A DNA stretch of 64,000 nucleotides from an uncultured Oscillospiraceae bacterium (GTDB lineage: Bacteria > Bacillota > Clostridia > Oscillospirales > Acutalibacteraceae): assembly GCA_900548305.1 (NCBI GenBank), contig URJZ01000001.1, forward strand, positions 62,001 to 126,000, given 5' to 3'. The translations under genes were made by a program, and so were the position numbers. Below are positions 1 through 8,359 of this stretch, piece after piece (the first letter of the stretch is position 1; each line of letters begins with the position of its first letter). The notes beneath the pieces were generated by a model. That model was not told where the DNA came from. It did not search any database and saw nothing but the letters and a program-made list of their open reading frames with translations.

Positions 1-631
1 CAGAGGTAATGGTATTTTTAGGAGCCTGCTCTTCCACTGTTTTCTCAAAGTGCAGCAAGCGTTCTACATATTTACCTATCATGTCACATTCCAAATTTAC
101 CGTATCACCGACTTTTTGTGTCAGCAATGTTGTTTCTCCTGCTGTGTGTGGAATAATAGATACTCTAAAACACGTATCATCCACATATGCTATGGTCAAA
201 CTAATGCCATCTATGGTAATGGAACCTTTTTCTATCATATATTTTAATAAGGCAGGTTCTGCGGTGACAGTAACCCAAACTGCATTTTCTTCTCTCTCCA
301 TACGGGTAATTATACCCGTACCATCTATGTGACCGCTTACAATATGACCTCCCAACCTGGTTTGCAGACTGAGCGCTCGTTCCAAATTCACACAGCTACC
401 CTGAGATAAAGAACCCAGTTTACTGCGACGCATAGTTTCTGCCATCACATCTGCCTCAAAGTAGTCTTTCCCCATATTGGTTACGGTTAAACATACTCCG
501 CTGGTACAAATGCTGTCTCCTATATTGGTATCGTTCAATACTTTGTCAGCAGCAATCACAAAATGAGAAGAACGCGTCCCTCTAATGACTTGTTTTACGG
601 TGCCTATTTCTTCCACAATACCTGTAAACAC
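1..631 (-). CDS. ribE: Riboflavin synthase alpha chain, 3' end cut by window
   Basis: This gene encodes riboflavin synthase, which dismutates two 6,7-dimethyl-8-ribityllumazines into riboflavin, the last step of the pathway. The start is a GTG at 631 that gives the family N-terminus VFTGIVEEIG, with GGAG nine bases upstream; an ATG eight bases further upstream is out of frame. The visible 210 codons are open to the window edge and end in EQAPKNTITS, close to the usual end of this roughly 215-residue two-lumazine-domain protein, so only a few residues are missing. It lies 41 bases downstream of ribD and presumably shares its FMN-riboswitch-controlled transcript. Confidence 0.9.
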   Translation of the reverse strand, partial: MFTGIVEEIGTVKQVIRGTRSSHFVIAADKVLNDTNIGDSICTSGVCLTVTNMGKDYFEADVMAETMRRSKLGSLSQGSCVNLERALSLQTRLGGHIVSGHIDGTGIITRMEREENAVWVTVTAEPALLKYMIEKGSITIDGISLTIAYVDDTCFRVSIIPHTAGETTLLTQKVGDTVNLECDMIGKYVERLLHFEKTVEEQAPKNTITS

Positions 632-672
632 GAATCATATCTCCTCTCTTCGTTTGCTTCTGCAAGCTATAT

Positions 673-1785
673 TTATATTGTTATTTTTGGTTGGATATAT
701 GCAGATATTTTAATGTCCTCTCCAATTGAACTTACCTTCATCTGCTCTAACTGATAGGCATCCTGTAAATGTTCTACTCCGGTTCCGCCTACTGGGGTAA
801 GTGCAGCTACCCCCCCCACCATTTTAGGCGCAATATACGTAATAACCTCTTGTACAATTCCTGCGCTTAATGCAGCTTCATTTAAAGTGGCTCCGCCTTC
901 CAACAAAATGCTGTCAATCCCCATAGCACCAAGCTGATCCATCAAATCATTTAAATCCACCCTGTTGTCTTTACTACTACAATACAACACTTTTGAACCG
1001 AACGTTTCTAATTTACGTGCAGCCAACGGACTTGCCTGGTTAGTGGTTGCTAAAATTGTCTGATTATTCTCCTGATCCTTCAAAACATTGGAGGTAAGTG
1101 CAATCCGCAAACAACTATCTACCACAATACGTACAGGATTTTTTCCTTGCTCCATACGGCAGGTAAGGCGTGCATTATCATGAATAATGGTATTAATGCC
1201 AACCATAATCCCTGTATATTTGTGGCGTAATCTATGTACATCTTCACGTGACGCTTCTCCTGAAATCCACTGAGATTCTCCTGTTGCAGTTGCAATTTTT
1301 CCGTCCAACGTCATAGCAGTTTTCATTACAACATACGGCCGTTTGGTTGTAATGTAATGACGAAACACACAGTTGATTTCATTACATTCTTTCTCTAAAA
1401 CGCCACTTATTACTTGAATTCCTGCCTCTTTTAATTTTTGTATTCCCTTCCCCGCTACCAATGGATTGGGGTCTAAACTGCCAACGACAACCTTGGCAAG
1501 TTTCTTTTCTACCAATAAATCTGCACAAGGAGGCGTTTTTCCATAATGAGAACATGGCTCCAAAGTAACATACATTGTTGCACCTGCCACATTTTCTTTG
1601 GCACTTGCAATGGCATTTACTTCCGCATGCGGTCCTCCATAATGTTCATGGTATCCGCTTCCTATGATGCGACCGTCTTTTACAATGACAGCTCCTACCA
1701 TTGGATTGGGTGCTACATACCCTTCTCCCTTTTGTGCAAGCTGTAATGCCTGTTTCATATATTGTTCGTCTCGATTGTCTTCCAT
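673..1785 (-). CDS. ribD: Bifunctional riboflavin deaminase/reductase RibD
   Basis: RibD (370 residues) carries out the second and third steps of riboflavin synthesis: deamination of the pyrimidine product of GTP cyclohydrolase II, then NADPH-dependent reduction of the ribosyl side chain. The N-terminal cytidine-deaminase-like domain shows the zinc motif HAE at residues 53-55 and PC...PC with cysteines 78 and 87. The C-terminal reductase half begins near residue 150 (RPYVVMKTAMTLDGK) and contains the LLEGGATLN nucleotide-binding motif. Length is normal. It is the first gene after the FMN riboswitch and precedes ribE; ribA/B and ribH would be expected just beyond the window. Confidence 0.96.
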   Translation of the reverse strand: MEDNRDEQYMKQALQLAQKGEGYVAPNPMVGAVIVKDGRIIGSGYHEHYGGPHAEVNAIASAKENVAGATMYVTLEPCSHYGKTPPCADLLVEKKLAKVVVGSLDPNPLVAGKGIQKLKEAGIQVISGVLEKECNEINCVFRHYITTKRPYVVMKTAMTLDGKIATATGESQWISGEASREDVHRLRHKYTGIMVGINTIIHDNARLTCRMEQGKNPVRIVVDSCLRIALTSNVLKDQENNQTILATTNQASPLAARKLETFGSKVLYCSSKDNRVDLNDLMDQLGAMGIDSILLEGGATLNEAALSAGIVQEVITYIAPKMVGGVAALTPVGGTGVEHLQDAYQLEQMKVSSIGEDIKISAYIQPKITI

Positions 1786-1800
1786 ATGCAGCCTCCTAAC

Positions 1801-1835
1801 AAAAAAAGCCTTGAGTAATATACTCAGGGCTTTGA
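1801..1835 (-). terminator. Attenuator terminator of the FMN riboswitch
   Basis: On the minus strand a 13-base-pair stem (AAAGCC...GGCTTT, one C-A mismatch) closes a three-base loop and is followed by seven T residues. It lies between the FMN aptamer and ribD, the position of the expression platform in RFN elements that terminate transcription when FMN is bound. Confidence 0.85.
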
Positions 1836-1879
1836 GGTTTCTTTTATTCTATAAATACCAGAGATGGCATTTATATCGC

Positions 1880-1986
1880 ATCATCTTCTATTATCCAGAC
1901 TATACTGTCGGCTTTGGAATTTCACCAAATCAACCTTTCGGCTCGTGGGCTGTACCACCGGTAGGGACTTTCACCCTGCCCTGAAG
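1880..1986 (-). promoter_or_regulatory. FMN riboswitch (RFN element)
   Basis: The minus strand contains the conserved RFN blocks in order: GGGTGAAAGTCCC, ACCGGTGGTA, AGCCCACGAGCC, GATTTGGTGAAATTCC, AAGCCGACAGTATAGTC and GGAT. These are the paired segments of the six-stem FMN aptamer. It is followed by an intrinsic terminator and ribD, so high FMN should shut off the rib operon by premature termination. Confidence 0.96.
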
Positions 1987-2046
1987 ACTTTTATTTTTTC
2001 TTATTATACTACACCTTTTATTCTATTGCAATAAATAAATACAAAA

Positions 2047-2649
2047 TTAGTATATTTTATTTTTTGTACAAACACAAATCATATAATCCTTTTGGTAAAG
2101 CATATATTCTGTTTTCCAGTCCAACGTATCATCTGTCGGTTTGTAATGAAAGCCAACACCTAAATATTTTCCTATGCTCTCTCGTTTTGTCCACATACGA
2201 TAAAATGCTGTTTGATTTTTCCCTTCCAAAATATAACGCTCTTGTTCTTCCTGTGTAAAAAAGCGCTTTGCAATCAAATCAAAACGATATGGTTTCATTT
2301 TTTGAATGTCAATGCCTATTGGCATATCATCAACAGCACAGATACAAATATTATCTGAATGACTGATATTGAAATGTACCTGTTCATACCCTATAATATA
2401 TGGTTTTCCATGAGAACCAATATCAAACCGAATTTGGTCTATGGGTATATTCCATTTTTTATGGATCGCATATTTTGCAAGAAGAACACCTACAAGGCTG
2501 ATATGAGCCGCTTGCTTCCTCATAGATTGCAATTGCTCTCTCTTGTGACCGTCAGCAAATGACAACCACATTTCAAAGTCTGAATCCGTCAATGCATCGG
2601 CATTCGGAACTACAATAATATTTCTCCCATTTGCATTCATCTGCTTCAT
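2047..2649 (-). CDS. 4'-phosphopantetheinyl transferase, Sfp type
   Basis: The 200-residue product belongs to the Sfp-type 4'-phosphopantetheinyl transferases, which move the phosphopantetheine arm of CoA onto a serine of carrier proteins. It shows the two family motifs, IGIDIQ and WTKRESIGKYLG. The acidic residue usually found at the end of the first motif (GIDIE) is glutamine here; the core Asp and the KE pair remain. The start was set at 2649 because AAGGAG lies six bases before it, although the frame is open further upstream. No carrier protein or synthetase is nearby, so the substrate cannot be inferred. Its promoter sits in the repeated element at 2683-2798. Confidence 0.87.
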   Translation of the reverse strand: MKQMNANGRNIIVVPNADALTDSDFEMWLSFADGHKREQLQSMRKQAAHISLVGVLLAKYAIHKKWNIPIDQIRFDIGSHGKPYIIGYEQVHFNISHSDNICICAVDDMPIGIDIQKMKPYRFDLIAKRFFTQEEQERYILEGKNQTAFYRMWTKRESIGKYLGVGFHYKPTDDTLDWKTEYMLYQKDYMICVCTKNKIY

Positions 2650-2682
2650 AGGCACTCCTTGATTTGATATTTCCCGTGGCTT

Positions 2683-2798
2683 ATTATAACATAAGAAAAA
2701 TTGCAAAGCAATTTCTAACACATAAACACGATAGCGTCTTTTTCACATCTAAAACTTTAGTTCTGACGCCGTTATCGAATTGTTATCATATGCCTTAT
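2683..2798 (-). repeat. Promoter-bearing repeat element, copy A
   Basis: Read on the minus strand, this stretch contains TTGCTT-N17-TATAAT (-10 at 2683-2688, -35 at 2706-2711). A perfect palindrome AAATTGC-TTT-GCAATTT lies over the -35 box at 2698-2714. The whole stretch aligns by eye, with few gaps, to 37843-37960. Both share the distal sequence around TTGTTAT.ACATA at the same distance from the promoter; 54646-54763 shares both ends. It is the likely promoter of the phosphopantetheinyl transferase gene. Confidence 0.7.
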
Positions 2799-2926
2799 TA
2801 TTGATTCTGTTTCGCAGATAGCAACAAATACAATCAATTTGAGCAATCATTTCACTACTCTTAGGAAAATATCAATAAATTAATGTAATCTTTATGGAAT
2901 TACCCTAGGATTCTGCGTTGAAATAG

Positions 2927-2935
2927 TGATATAAT
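2927..2935 (+). promoter_or_regulatory. Extended -10 promoter of scrK-ptsI
   Basis: TGATATAAT is an extended -10 element (TGnTATAAT) 31 bases upstream of the fructokinase start. No convincing -35 box is 17 bases further upstream, as is usual for extended -10 promoters. Confidence 0.55.
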
Positions 2936-2966
2936 AAATACAATTTCTAAATTTAGGAGGCACTAT

Positions 2967-3965
2967 ATGAAGGATACGCTAATGGTAATCGGAGAAGCAT
3001 TAATCGACTTTACTCCTACGAAACAAGGGGTATTATTGAAAGATGTCTGCGCTTTTACCAAGCACTGCGGAGGAGCCCCGATTAATATTGCAGCTGCCGC
3101 AGCAAAATTGGGAGCACATTCCAAAGTATTAACACAAGTAGGTGCCGATGCATTTGGAGATTTTATCTTAGAAACACTATCCCAGTGCCAAGTGGATATT
3201 ACTGCTGTAAAACGTACCAAACAATATCCAACCGCATTGGCTTTTGTAGCTTTGGATGAAAAAGGAAATCGCGACTTTACTTTTTATAGAAATCCTTGCG
3301 CAGATTTATATCTTAGTGCTGAAGATATTACTGCCCCCATGTTTCAGGATTGTGGCATTCTTCATTTTTGTTCTGTGGACTTGGTGGATTCTCCTATGAA
3401 ACAAGCACATTTCAAAGCAATTCAGCTGGCAAAGGAACAAGGCGCTATCATTAGCTTTGACCCCAATGTTCGTCTGCCATTATGGAACAGTAAAGAAGAC
3501 TGTAAGAATACAATTTTAGAATTTGCACCATACGCAGATATTCTAAAAATATCCGATGACGAGCTGTTCTTTCTCACAGGACAAAAGGATTGTGAACAAG
3601 TTTTCACTATATTTCCAAATGCTTCTATCATTTTATTAACCTGTGGTGAGCAGGGAAGTTATCTGATAACAAAAGAATATCATCTCTATGAAAAGCCTAT
3701 CCCTGTGAAAGCAATAGATACTACCGGCGCAGGAGATGCATTTGCCGCCGCTTTTTTGTACCAATTACTCAGGGATGGCATCTCACGAGAACAATTGTCT
3801 CTTTTACCAAAAGATATTTTGCAAGTATACCTTCGTTTTTCCAATGCCTATGCAGCTGATTCTACCACAAAACACGGCGCCGTACACGCAATGGCAACAA
3901 TACAAGAGTTTCATACATTTCTACAGAAATGCCATATTTCTAATGTCCTTATATCAGAATCCTAA
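2967..3965 (+). CDS. scrK: Fructokinase, PfkB family
   Basis: This 332-residue PfkB/ribokinase-family sugar kinase most likely phosphorylates fructose to fructose 6-phosphate with ATP in the cytosol. It has the N-terminal MVIGEALIDF, the sugar-binding GGAPINIA segment near residues 35-42 and the catalytic DTTGAGD motif at residues 251-257, whose last Asp is the base. AGGAGG precedes the ATG with good spacing. PTS enzyme I follows after 17 bases, suggesting one transcript. The substrate is assigned by resemblance to bacterial ScrK-type fructokinases; another ketohexose or aldohexose is possible. Confidence 0.88.
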   Translation: MKDTLMVIGEALIDFTPTKQGVLLKDVCAFTKHCGGAPINIAAAAAKLGAHSKVLTQVGADAFGDFILETLSQCQVDITAVKRTKQYPTALAFVALDEKGNRDFTFYRNPCADLYLSAEDITAPMFQDCGILHFCSVDLVDSPMKQAHFKAIQLAKEQGAIISFDPNVRLPLWNSKEDCKNTILEFAPYADILKISDDELFFLTGQKDCEQVFTIFPNASIILLTCGEQGSYLITKEYHLYEKPIPVKAIDTTGAGDAFAAAFLYQLLRDGISREQLSLLPKDILQVYLRFSNAYAADSTTKHGAVHAMATIQEFHTFLQKCHISNVLISES

Positions 3966-3982
3966 CGTTAGGAGGAAACCCA

Positions 3983-5644
3983 TTGATTACATTTACCGGA
4001 AAAGGAGCCTTTGGCGGATATGCCATGGGCCAAATATTATTTTATAATCGGATTCAAACAGGCATTAAAGCCCATACAGTAGACGACCCGATTGCAGAGC
4101 TAGAACGTTTTTTTGCCGCACAGAAAACCGCCATTGAGCAATTAGGTGAGCTTTATGAGAAAGCATTATTGGAGGTAGGCCGTTCCAGCGCAATGATTTT
4201 CCAAATTCACCAAATGATGTTGGAAGATGTTGATTACGTGGGCTCTATCACCAATATGATACAAAATCAAGAACAAAATGCGGAATATGCAGTCAGTGTG
4301 ACGGCTGCCAAATTTGCCAATATGTTTGCAACCATGGATGATCCTTATATGCGCGAACGTGCCGCAGATGTAAAGGATATTTCTCAACGACTGATTAATG
4401 TATTAACACACAATCATGACGGAATCATTTCCTTTGAAAAGCCTGTTATTATTGCCTCGAACGATTTAGTTCCAAGCGAAATTATGCAGCTGGACAAAGA
4501 TAAAGTACTGGCTTTTGTTACATGCCACGGCTCTATCAACTCTCATACCGCTATTCTTGCACGTATTATGAATATTCCTGCGGTTGTAAACTTGGGTACC
4601 GATTTCACCAAAGAGTACGACGGCCGTGAAGCCATTGTCGATGGCTATGATGGTAAATTAATCATAAATCCTAATCAAGAAACAACCGCATATTACATAA
4701 AAAAACAGATGCAGGAAAAGGCAAACCGCGCTTTGCTGAGAGAACAACTGGGTAAAGATAACGTAACACAAGACGGAAGAAAAATACATATTGTTGCAAA
4801 TATCGGCAGTACTGCTGATATTCCAGATGCTCTGGAAAATGATGCCGGCGGTATTGGGCTGTTTCGAAGTGAATTTCTATACTTGGAAAGTTCTTTTTTC
4901 CCGTCAGAACAAGAACAATTTGAAGCATACAAAACCGTTGCACAATCCATGGAAGGTAAAAAAGTGGTCATTCGAACTATGGACATGGGGGCTGACAAAC
5001 AAGTAGATTATTTCAGACTGCCGAAAGAGGAAAACCCTGCTATGGGTTATCGTGCAATTCGTATCTGCCTAACACAGCTTGACATTTTCCGAACACAATT
5101 AAGGGCATTATACCGGGCGTCTGCTTTTGGCAATATTGCTATTATGTTCCCCATGATTACCTCTGTGGAAGAAGTCCAGCAAGTAAAAAAGATTGCGGCT
5201 CAAATCCGAGAAGAACTGGATTGTGAAGGCATTGCATATGCGCCTCATGTTGAACTTGGAATTATGATAGAAACTCCTGCTGCAGCCATTATCAGCGACT
5301 TACTGGCAAAAGAAGTGGATTTCTTCAGCATTGGAACAAATGACTTAACCCAATATGCACTGGCCATTGACCGACAAAATGCTATGTTGGACCAGTTTTA
5401 TCAGCCATATCATAAATCTGTACTGCGGCTTATGAAGTTGGTAGCCGATAATGCACACCGCAATCACATTTGGTGCGGCATTTGTGGTGATTTGGGCTCA
5501 GACCTTGAAATGACACCTCTTTTTCTGGCAATGGGTATTGATGAAATCTCCGTCCCCCCCAGCTCTATACTGGCTGTAAGAAAAAAGGTACGTGAAACCA
5601 ATGTCAGCATGATTCAAAATCAACTGTTCGAAAAGTGGCTTTAA
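3983..5644 (+). CDS. ptsI: PTS enzyme I (PEP-protein phosphotransferase)
   Basis: Enzyme I takes the phosphoryl group from phosphoenolpyruvate and passes it to HPr, feeding all PTS sugar transporters. The 553-residue protein starts at a TTG placed seven bases after AGGAGG. It has the N-terminal HPr-interacting helical domain, the phosphohistidine at H188 in HGSINSHTAILAR, and the PEP-binding TIM barrel with MDMGADK, GIMIETPAA, SIGTNDLTQY and the catalytic cysteine in CGICGD. Length is typical (about 540-575). HPr (ptsH), the usual neighbour, is not beside it; fructokinase is upstream instead. Confidence 0.95.
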   Translation: MITFTGKGAFGGYAMGQILFYNRIQTGIKAHTVDDPIAELERFFAAQKTAIEQLGELYEKALLEVGRSSAMIFQIHQMMLEDVDYVGSITNMIQNQEQNAEYAVSVTAAKFANMFATMDDPYMRERAADVKDISQRLINVLTHNHDGIISFEKPVIIASNDLVPSEIMQLDKDKVLAFVTCHGSINSHTAILARIMNIPAVVNLGTDFTKEYDGREAIVDGYDGKLIINPNQETTAYYIKKQMQEKANRALLREQLGKDNVTQDGRKIHIVANIGSTADIPDALENDAGGIGLFRSEFLYLESSFFPSEQEQFEAYKTVAQSMEGKKVVIRTMDMGADKQVDYFRLPKEENPAMGYRAIRICLTQLDIFRTQLRALYRASAFGNIAIMFPMITSVEEVQQVKKIAAQIREELDCEGIAYAPHVELGIMIETPAAAIISDLLAKEVDFFSIGTNDLTQYALAIDRQNAMLDQFYQPYHKSVLRLMKLVADNAHRNHIWCGICGDLGSDLEMTPLFLAMGIDEISVPPSSILAVRKKVRETNVSMIQNQLFEKWL

Positions 5645-5709
5645 CAATCTATTTTAATATAGAAAAATGCCTGAGCAATCAAATCCTTTAAAATTGAGGT
5701 ATTACATAT

Positions 5710-6156
5710 ATGAAAAAGAATATAAAATTACTGGGTACTACATTCATAACCGCACTGATACTCCTTATATCTATGTTATCCTTAACCGCTTGCAGCAGTT
5801 CACAGCAATACACTTATAAATCTATGAATATGAATGCCATTTTACAAAAAGTAGGAACCAAAACGGTAAAAGACAAAAGTGTTGTTTGTTACAAACCTTT
5901 TATCAATGACAATGGTATTACTGTATACGTCTTTGAATTGGATAACGGTACAACACAAGAGGAATACACATCATACCATTTTTATGAAACCAAAGAAGAT
6001 TACCTAAAAGCATTGGATATTGCAATGTTCGGCGATATTGAAATAGATGATGACCTTTTGATGATTAAAATGCAAAACGAAAATCGTCTTACCATGAATT
6101 ATGACAAACTCATCGAAGTATATAGCCAAGAAAATGGATATACATTGATTCAATAA
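5710..6156 (+). CDS. Small lipoprotein of unknown function
   Basis: This 148-residue protein begins with a lysine-rich signal peptide and hydrophobic stretch ending in the lipobox LTAC near residue 27, so it should be lipidated and anchored outside the membrane. The mature part (about 120 residues) is polar, with no recognised domain. It sits 65 bases after ptsI with no terminator seen between, so read-through from that operon is possible. A strong bidirectional hairpin follows its stop. I do not recognise the family. Confidence 0.75.
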   Translation: MKKNIKLLGTTFITALILLISMLSLTACSSSQQYTYKSMNMNAILQKVGTKTVKDKSVVCYKPFINDNGITVYVFELDNGTTQEEYTSYHFYETKEDYLKALDIAMFGDIEIDDDLLMIKMQNENRLTMNYDKLIEVYSQENGYTLIQ

Positions 6157-6191
6157 AAAAACAGGCTCTTTAAAAAGAGCCTGTTTTTTTA
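6155..6191. terminator. Bidirectional terminator
   Basis: A stem AACAGGCTCTTT/AAAGAGCCTGTT with a very short A-rich loop, flanked by A and T tracts, serves the lipoprotein gene on the plus strand and the convergent CNNM-type gene on the minus strand. Confidence 0.88.
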
Positions 6192-6193
6192 TC

Positions 6194-7438
6194 TTATTGT
6201 TCTATTGACTGCAGTGCAACACGAATCTCTATCGCTCTGCGATATTCCACTTTTGTTACAGTCACTGTCCACTGCCCTATTTTAAAAGCATCTCCCTCTT
6301 CAGGCACTTTGCCAAGTTCGTGCATAACCCATCCGTTCACGGTAGATACTTCATATTCTTCGTTAATTTCCAATAACTCCAGCATTTTGTCCAAGTTAGC
6401 ATTACATGAAATCAGAAAAGAACCATCGCTTTGCTGTTTAAAATCTTCTTGCTCATCATCATGTTCATCCCAAATTTCTCCAACCAATTCTTCCAAAATG
6501 TCTTCCAAGGTAGCAATACCAACGGTACCGCCAAATTCATCCAGCACAATTGCCATATGAGTTTTGCTATGCTGCAAAATACGGAGTAATTTTGAAATTT
6601 TGGTTCCCTCTGTTACTACAATTGGCGATTTTACAATATCCGAGATGGTTTTATCACCATTTAACACATATGCATGAAAATCTTTTTCGTGTATGATACC
6701 AATAATATGGTCTATGGTTTCTTTATAAACAGGTAATCTGGAGTATCCATGTTCTTTAAATAGTTCAGATACTTTTTCAATGCTGTCATTTTCTTCTACA
6801 GCAATAACATCCACACGTGGCATTAAAATATCTTCAACATCCAGGTCATTAAATTCAATTGCTGAGCGTATTAATTCTCCCTCATGTTTATCTAAGCCAC
6901 CGTCGCTTTCAACCTCTTCTACAATGGTAATCAGTTCTTCTTCCGTAATTCCGCCTGACGGATGCAAACGGAACACTTTTGTTAAAAGTTTTTTCCATTG
7001 TTTAAATATCCAGTTAATCGGCCACAAAATAATGGTGAAAAACTTCAAAATAGGAGCCATAGCCATAGAAATGCTTTCCGCTTTTTCTTTGGCTATACTT
7101 TTGGGTGAAATTTCTCCAAATAACAACACCAAAACAGTCATAACAATAGTAGCAATGGTAACACCGCTATTTCCTATTAAACGTGTAAATAATACCGTCG
7201 CTAAAGAGGAGGAAAGAATATTGGCAATATTATTACCAACTAGAATTGTTGATAATAATTCGTCATAGTTTTCACTCATCTTTAAAGCACGTGCAGCCTT
7301 TTTATTGCCATTGGAAGCAAGATTTTTCAGCCTAATTTTATTTACGCTGGAAAAGGCTGTCTCTGTTGCAGAGAAAAAGGCAGACAAACAAATGAGAAAT
7401 AGGATTGCAATAATTAATATGACGTCTATCGTATCCAT
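6194..7438 (-). CDS. CNNM/CorC-HlyC family membrane protein with CBS domains
   Basis: The 414-residue protein has the standard architecture of bacterial CNNM-type magnesium/cobalt efflux or resistance proteins. An N-terminal DUF21 domain spans residues 1-170 (several membrane helices, ATETAFSSVNKIRLKNLA motif), followed by a CBS pair at about 195-315 and a C-terminal CorC/HlyC domain. The family is linked to Mg2+ extrusion and, in some members, haemolysin-type annotation; metal specificity cannot be read from sequence. It has its own promoter at 7472-7500 and converges on the lipoprotein gene. Confidence 0.9.
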   Translation of the reverse strand: MDTIDVILIIAILFLICLSAFFSATETAFSSVNKIRLKNLASNGNKKAARALKMSENYDELLSTILVGNNIANILSSSLATVLFTRLIGNSGVTIATIVMTVLVLLFGEISPKSIAKEKAESISMAMAPILKFFTIILWPINWIFKQWKKLLTKVFRLHPSGGITEEELITIVEEVESDGGLDKHEGELIRSAIEFNDLDVEDILMPRVDVIAVEENDSIEKVSELFKEHGYSRLPVYKETIDHIIGIIHEKDFHAYVLNGDKTISDIVKSPIVVTEGTKISKLLRILQHSKTHMAIVLDEFGGTVGIATLEDILEELVGEIWDEHDDEQEDFKQQSDGSFLISCNANLDKMLELLEINEEYEVSTVNGWVMHELGKVPEEGDAFKIGQWTVTVTKVEYRRAIEIRVALQSIEQ

Positions 7439-7471
7439 TAAAAAAGAATCACTCCAAATTTTTTTATTATT

Positions 7472-7500
7472 ACTATATCATATATTATCCCAACTTACAA
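7472..7500 (-). promoter_or_regulatory. Promoter of the CNNM-type gene
   Basis: On the minus strand, TTGTAA (7495-7500) and TATAGT (7472-7477) are separated by exactly 17 bases, with the gene start 34 bases downstream of the -10. Confidence 0.6.
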
Positions 7501-7554
7501 CTATTAACAGTCGTTTGAGAAAATAGTTATAAAATATCGATAAACAAAAATAAA

Positions 7555-7583
7555 TTGATTTTTCTCATTTCTTATGATATAAT
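7555..7583 (+). promoter_or_regulatory. Promoter of the small winged-helix gene
   Basis: TTGATT (7555-7560) and TATAAT (7578-7583) are spaced by 17 bases, 40 bases before the start codon at 7623. Confidence 0.7.
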
Positions 7584-7622
7584 AAATAAAAATAATAACT
7601 ATTATTGATAAGGGGATTTATT

Positions 7623-7808
7623 ATGGATATAAAAGAGCAAGTATTGCAGGTAATGAAAGAAGCTGGAAAACCTGTCAGTGCAGGGGAAGTAGAAAAATTG
7701 TCTGGATTGGATCGAAAAGATATTGATAAAGCTTTTCAAGCTTTAAAAAAAGAAGAAGCAATCGTTTCTCCTGTTCGTTGTAAATGGGAACCTGCCAGTA
7801 AAGAATAG
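7623..7808 (+). CDS. Small winged-helix DNA-binding-like protein
   Basis: The start at 7623 (MDIKEQVLQVMKEAGKPV) is preceded by AAGGGGA with good spacing; a longer reading from 7605 lacks this. The 61-residue product looks like a stand-alone winged helix-turn-helix of the type annotated MarR-like in Clostridia. It has helix 1 (KEQVLQVMKEA), helix 2 and recognition helix (AGEVEKLSGLDRKDIDKAFQALKKE) and a short wing (AIVSPVRCKWEP). A single cysteine lies in the wing. It is monocistronic with its own promoter and terminator. Its target is unknown. Confidence 0.75.
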   Translation: MDIKEQVLQVMKEAGKPVSAGEVEKLSGLDRKDIDKAFQALKKEEAIVSPVRCKWEPASKE

Positions 7809-7815
7809 TCTAAAT

Positions 7816-7857
7816 AAACAGATAGCAGCCATTCACTCCCGGCTGCTATCTGTTTTA
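7816..7857 (+). terminator. Intrinsic terminator
   Basis: A 13-base-pair perfect stem AACAGATAGCAGC(C)/(G)GCTGCTATCTGTT with a ten-base loop, ending in TTTT, lies directly after the winged-helix gene. Confidence 0.85.
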
Positions 7858-7861
7858 TACG

Positions 7862-7890
7862 TTGTCAAAACGTGATACATCCTGTAAAAT
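7862..7890 (+). promoter_or_regulatory. Promoter of the K+ channel-like gene
   Basis: TTGTCA (7862-7867) and TAAAAT (7885-7890) are spaced by 17 bases, 32 bases upstream of the start codon at 7922. Confidence 0.6.
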
Positions 7891-7921
7891 AAATTAAAAT
7901 ATTGTATTTATGAGGTGTATC

Positions 7922-8263
7922 ATGAGAAAATTAAAGTTACTGCGTACAGCATTAAAAATAAATGGTGTTTCTAAAGTATTAATTAGCTTTCTAATCTACT
8001 TATCTTTAACAGCACTTGCTATTATGTGGATTGAACCAGAAATTCCTAACTATTTTGATGCATTGTGGTACTGTTTTTCCGTTATTTTCACCATAGGCTT
8101 TGGAGATATTGTCGTTATCTCTATTGTGGCAAAAATTTTAACGGTTATATTATCGTTCTATGCCATTATTGTATTTGCAATTTTAACGGCTACTGTAGTA
8201 AATTATTTTTCAGAGTTACAAAAAGCAAAATATAATGATAGTGTACTGGAATTTATGAATTAA
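7922..8263 (+). CDS. Two-TM potassium channel-like protein (possibly truncated)
   Basis: This 113-residue protein has two membrane helices (about residues 18-36 and 72-95) flanking a pore loop with the selectivity-filter motif TIGFGD at residues 57-62, a variant of TVGYGD. It is therefore a KcsA-like Ion_trans_2 channel subunit that would assemble as a tetramer. The start at 7922 follows GAGGTG; an upstream ATG at 7910 lacks a ribosome site. The frame ends at TAA 8261-8263 just after ALTATVVNYFSEL...LEFMN. The same frame then continues open for 31 codons with a coding-like charged helical tail. Confidence 0.82.
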   Translation: MRKLKLLRTALKINGVSKVLISFLIYLSLTALAIMWIEPEIPNYFDALWYCFSVIFTIGFGDIVVISIVAKILTVILSFYAIIVFAILTATVVNYFSELQKAKYNDSVLEFMN

Positions 8264-8359
8264 TTGGAACATCTTGATACGCTTTCAAAAGAGGAATTAA
8301 GAGAACTTTCCAAAAAAGTATCTAAATATAAACTAAAAAAACAACACCATAAAAAATAA
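8264..8359 (+). other. In-frame coding-like continuation of the channel gene
   Basis: Directly after the channel's TAA, the same frame reads LEHLDTLSKEELRELSKKV and on to a second TAA at 8357-8359. This is an amphipathic, charged C-terminal helix of the kind found at the end of small clostridial K+ channels. It has no start codon or ribosome site of its own. It suggests a recent nonsense mutation, an assembly error or stop readthrough. Confidence 0.5.

Noticed and set aside
9..332. Long plus-strand frame opposite riboflavin synthase.
   Set aside because: It is antisense to the clear RibE reading (VFTGIVEEIG...) and has no ribosome site or protein-like domain.
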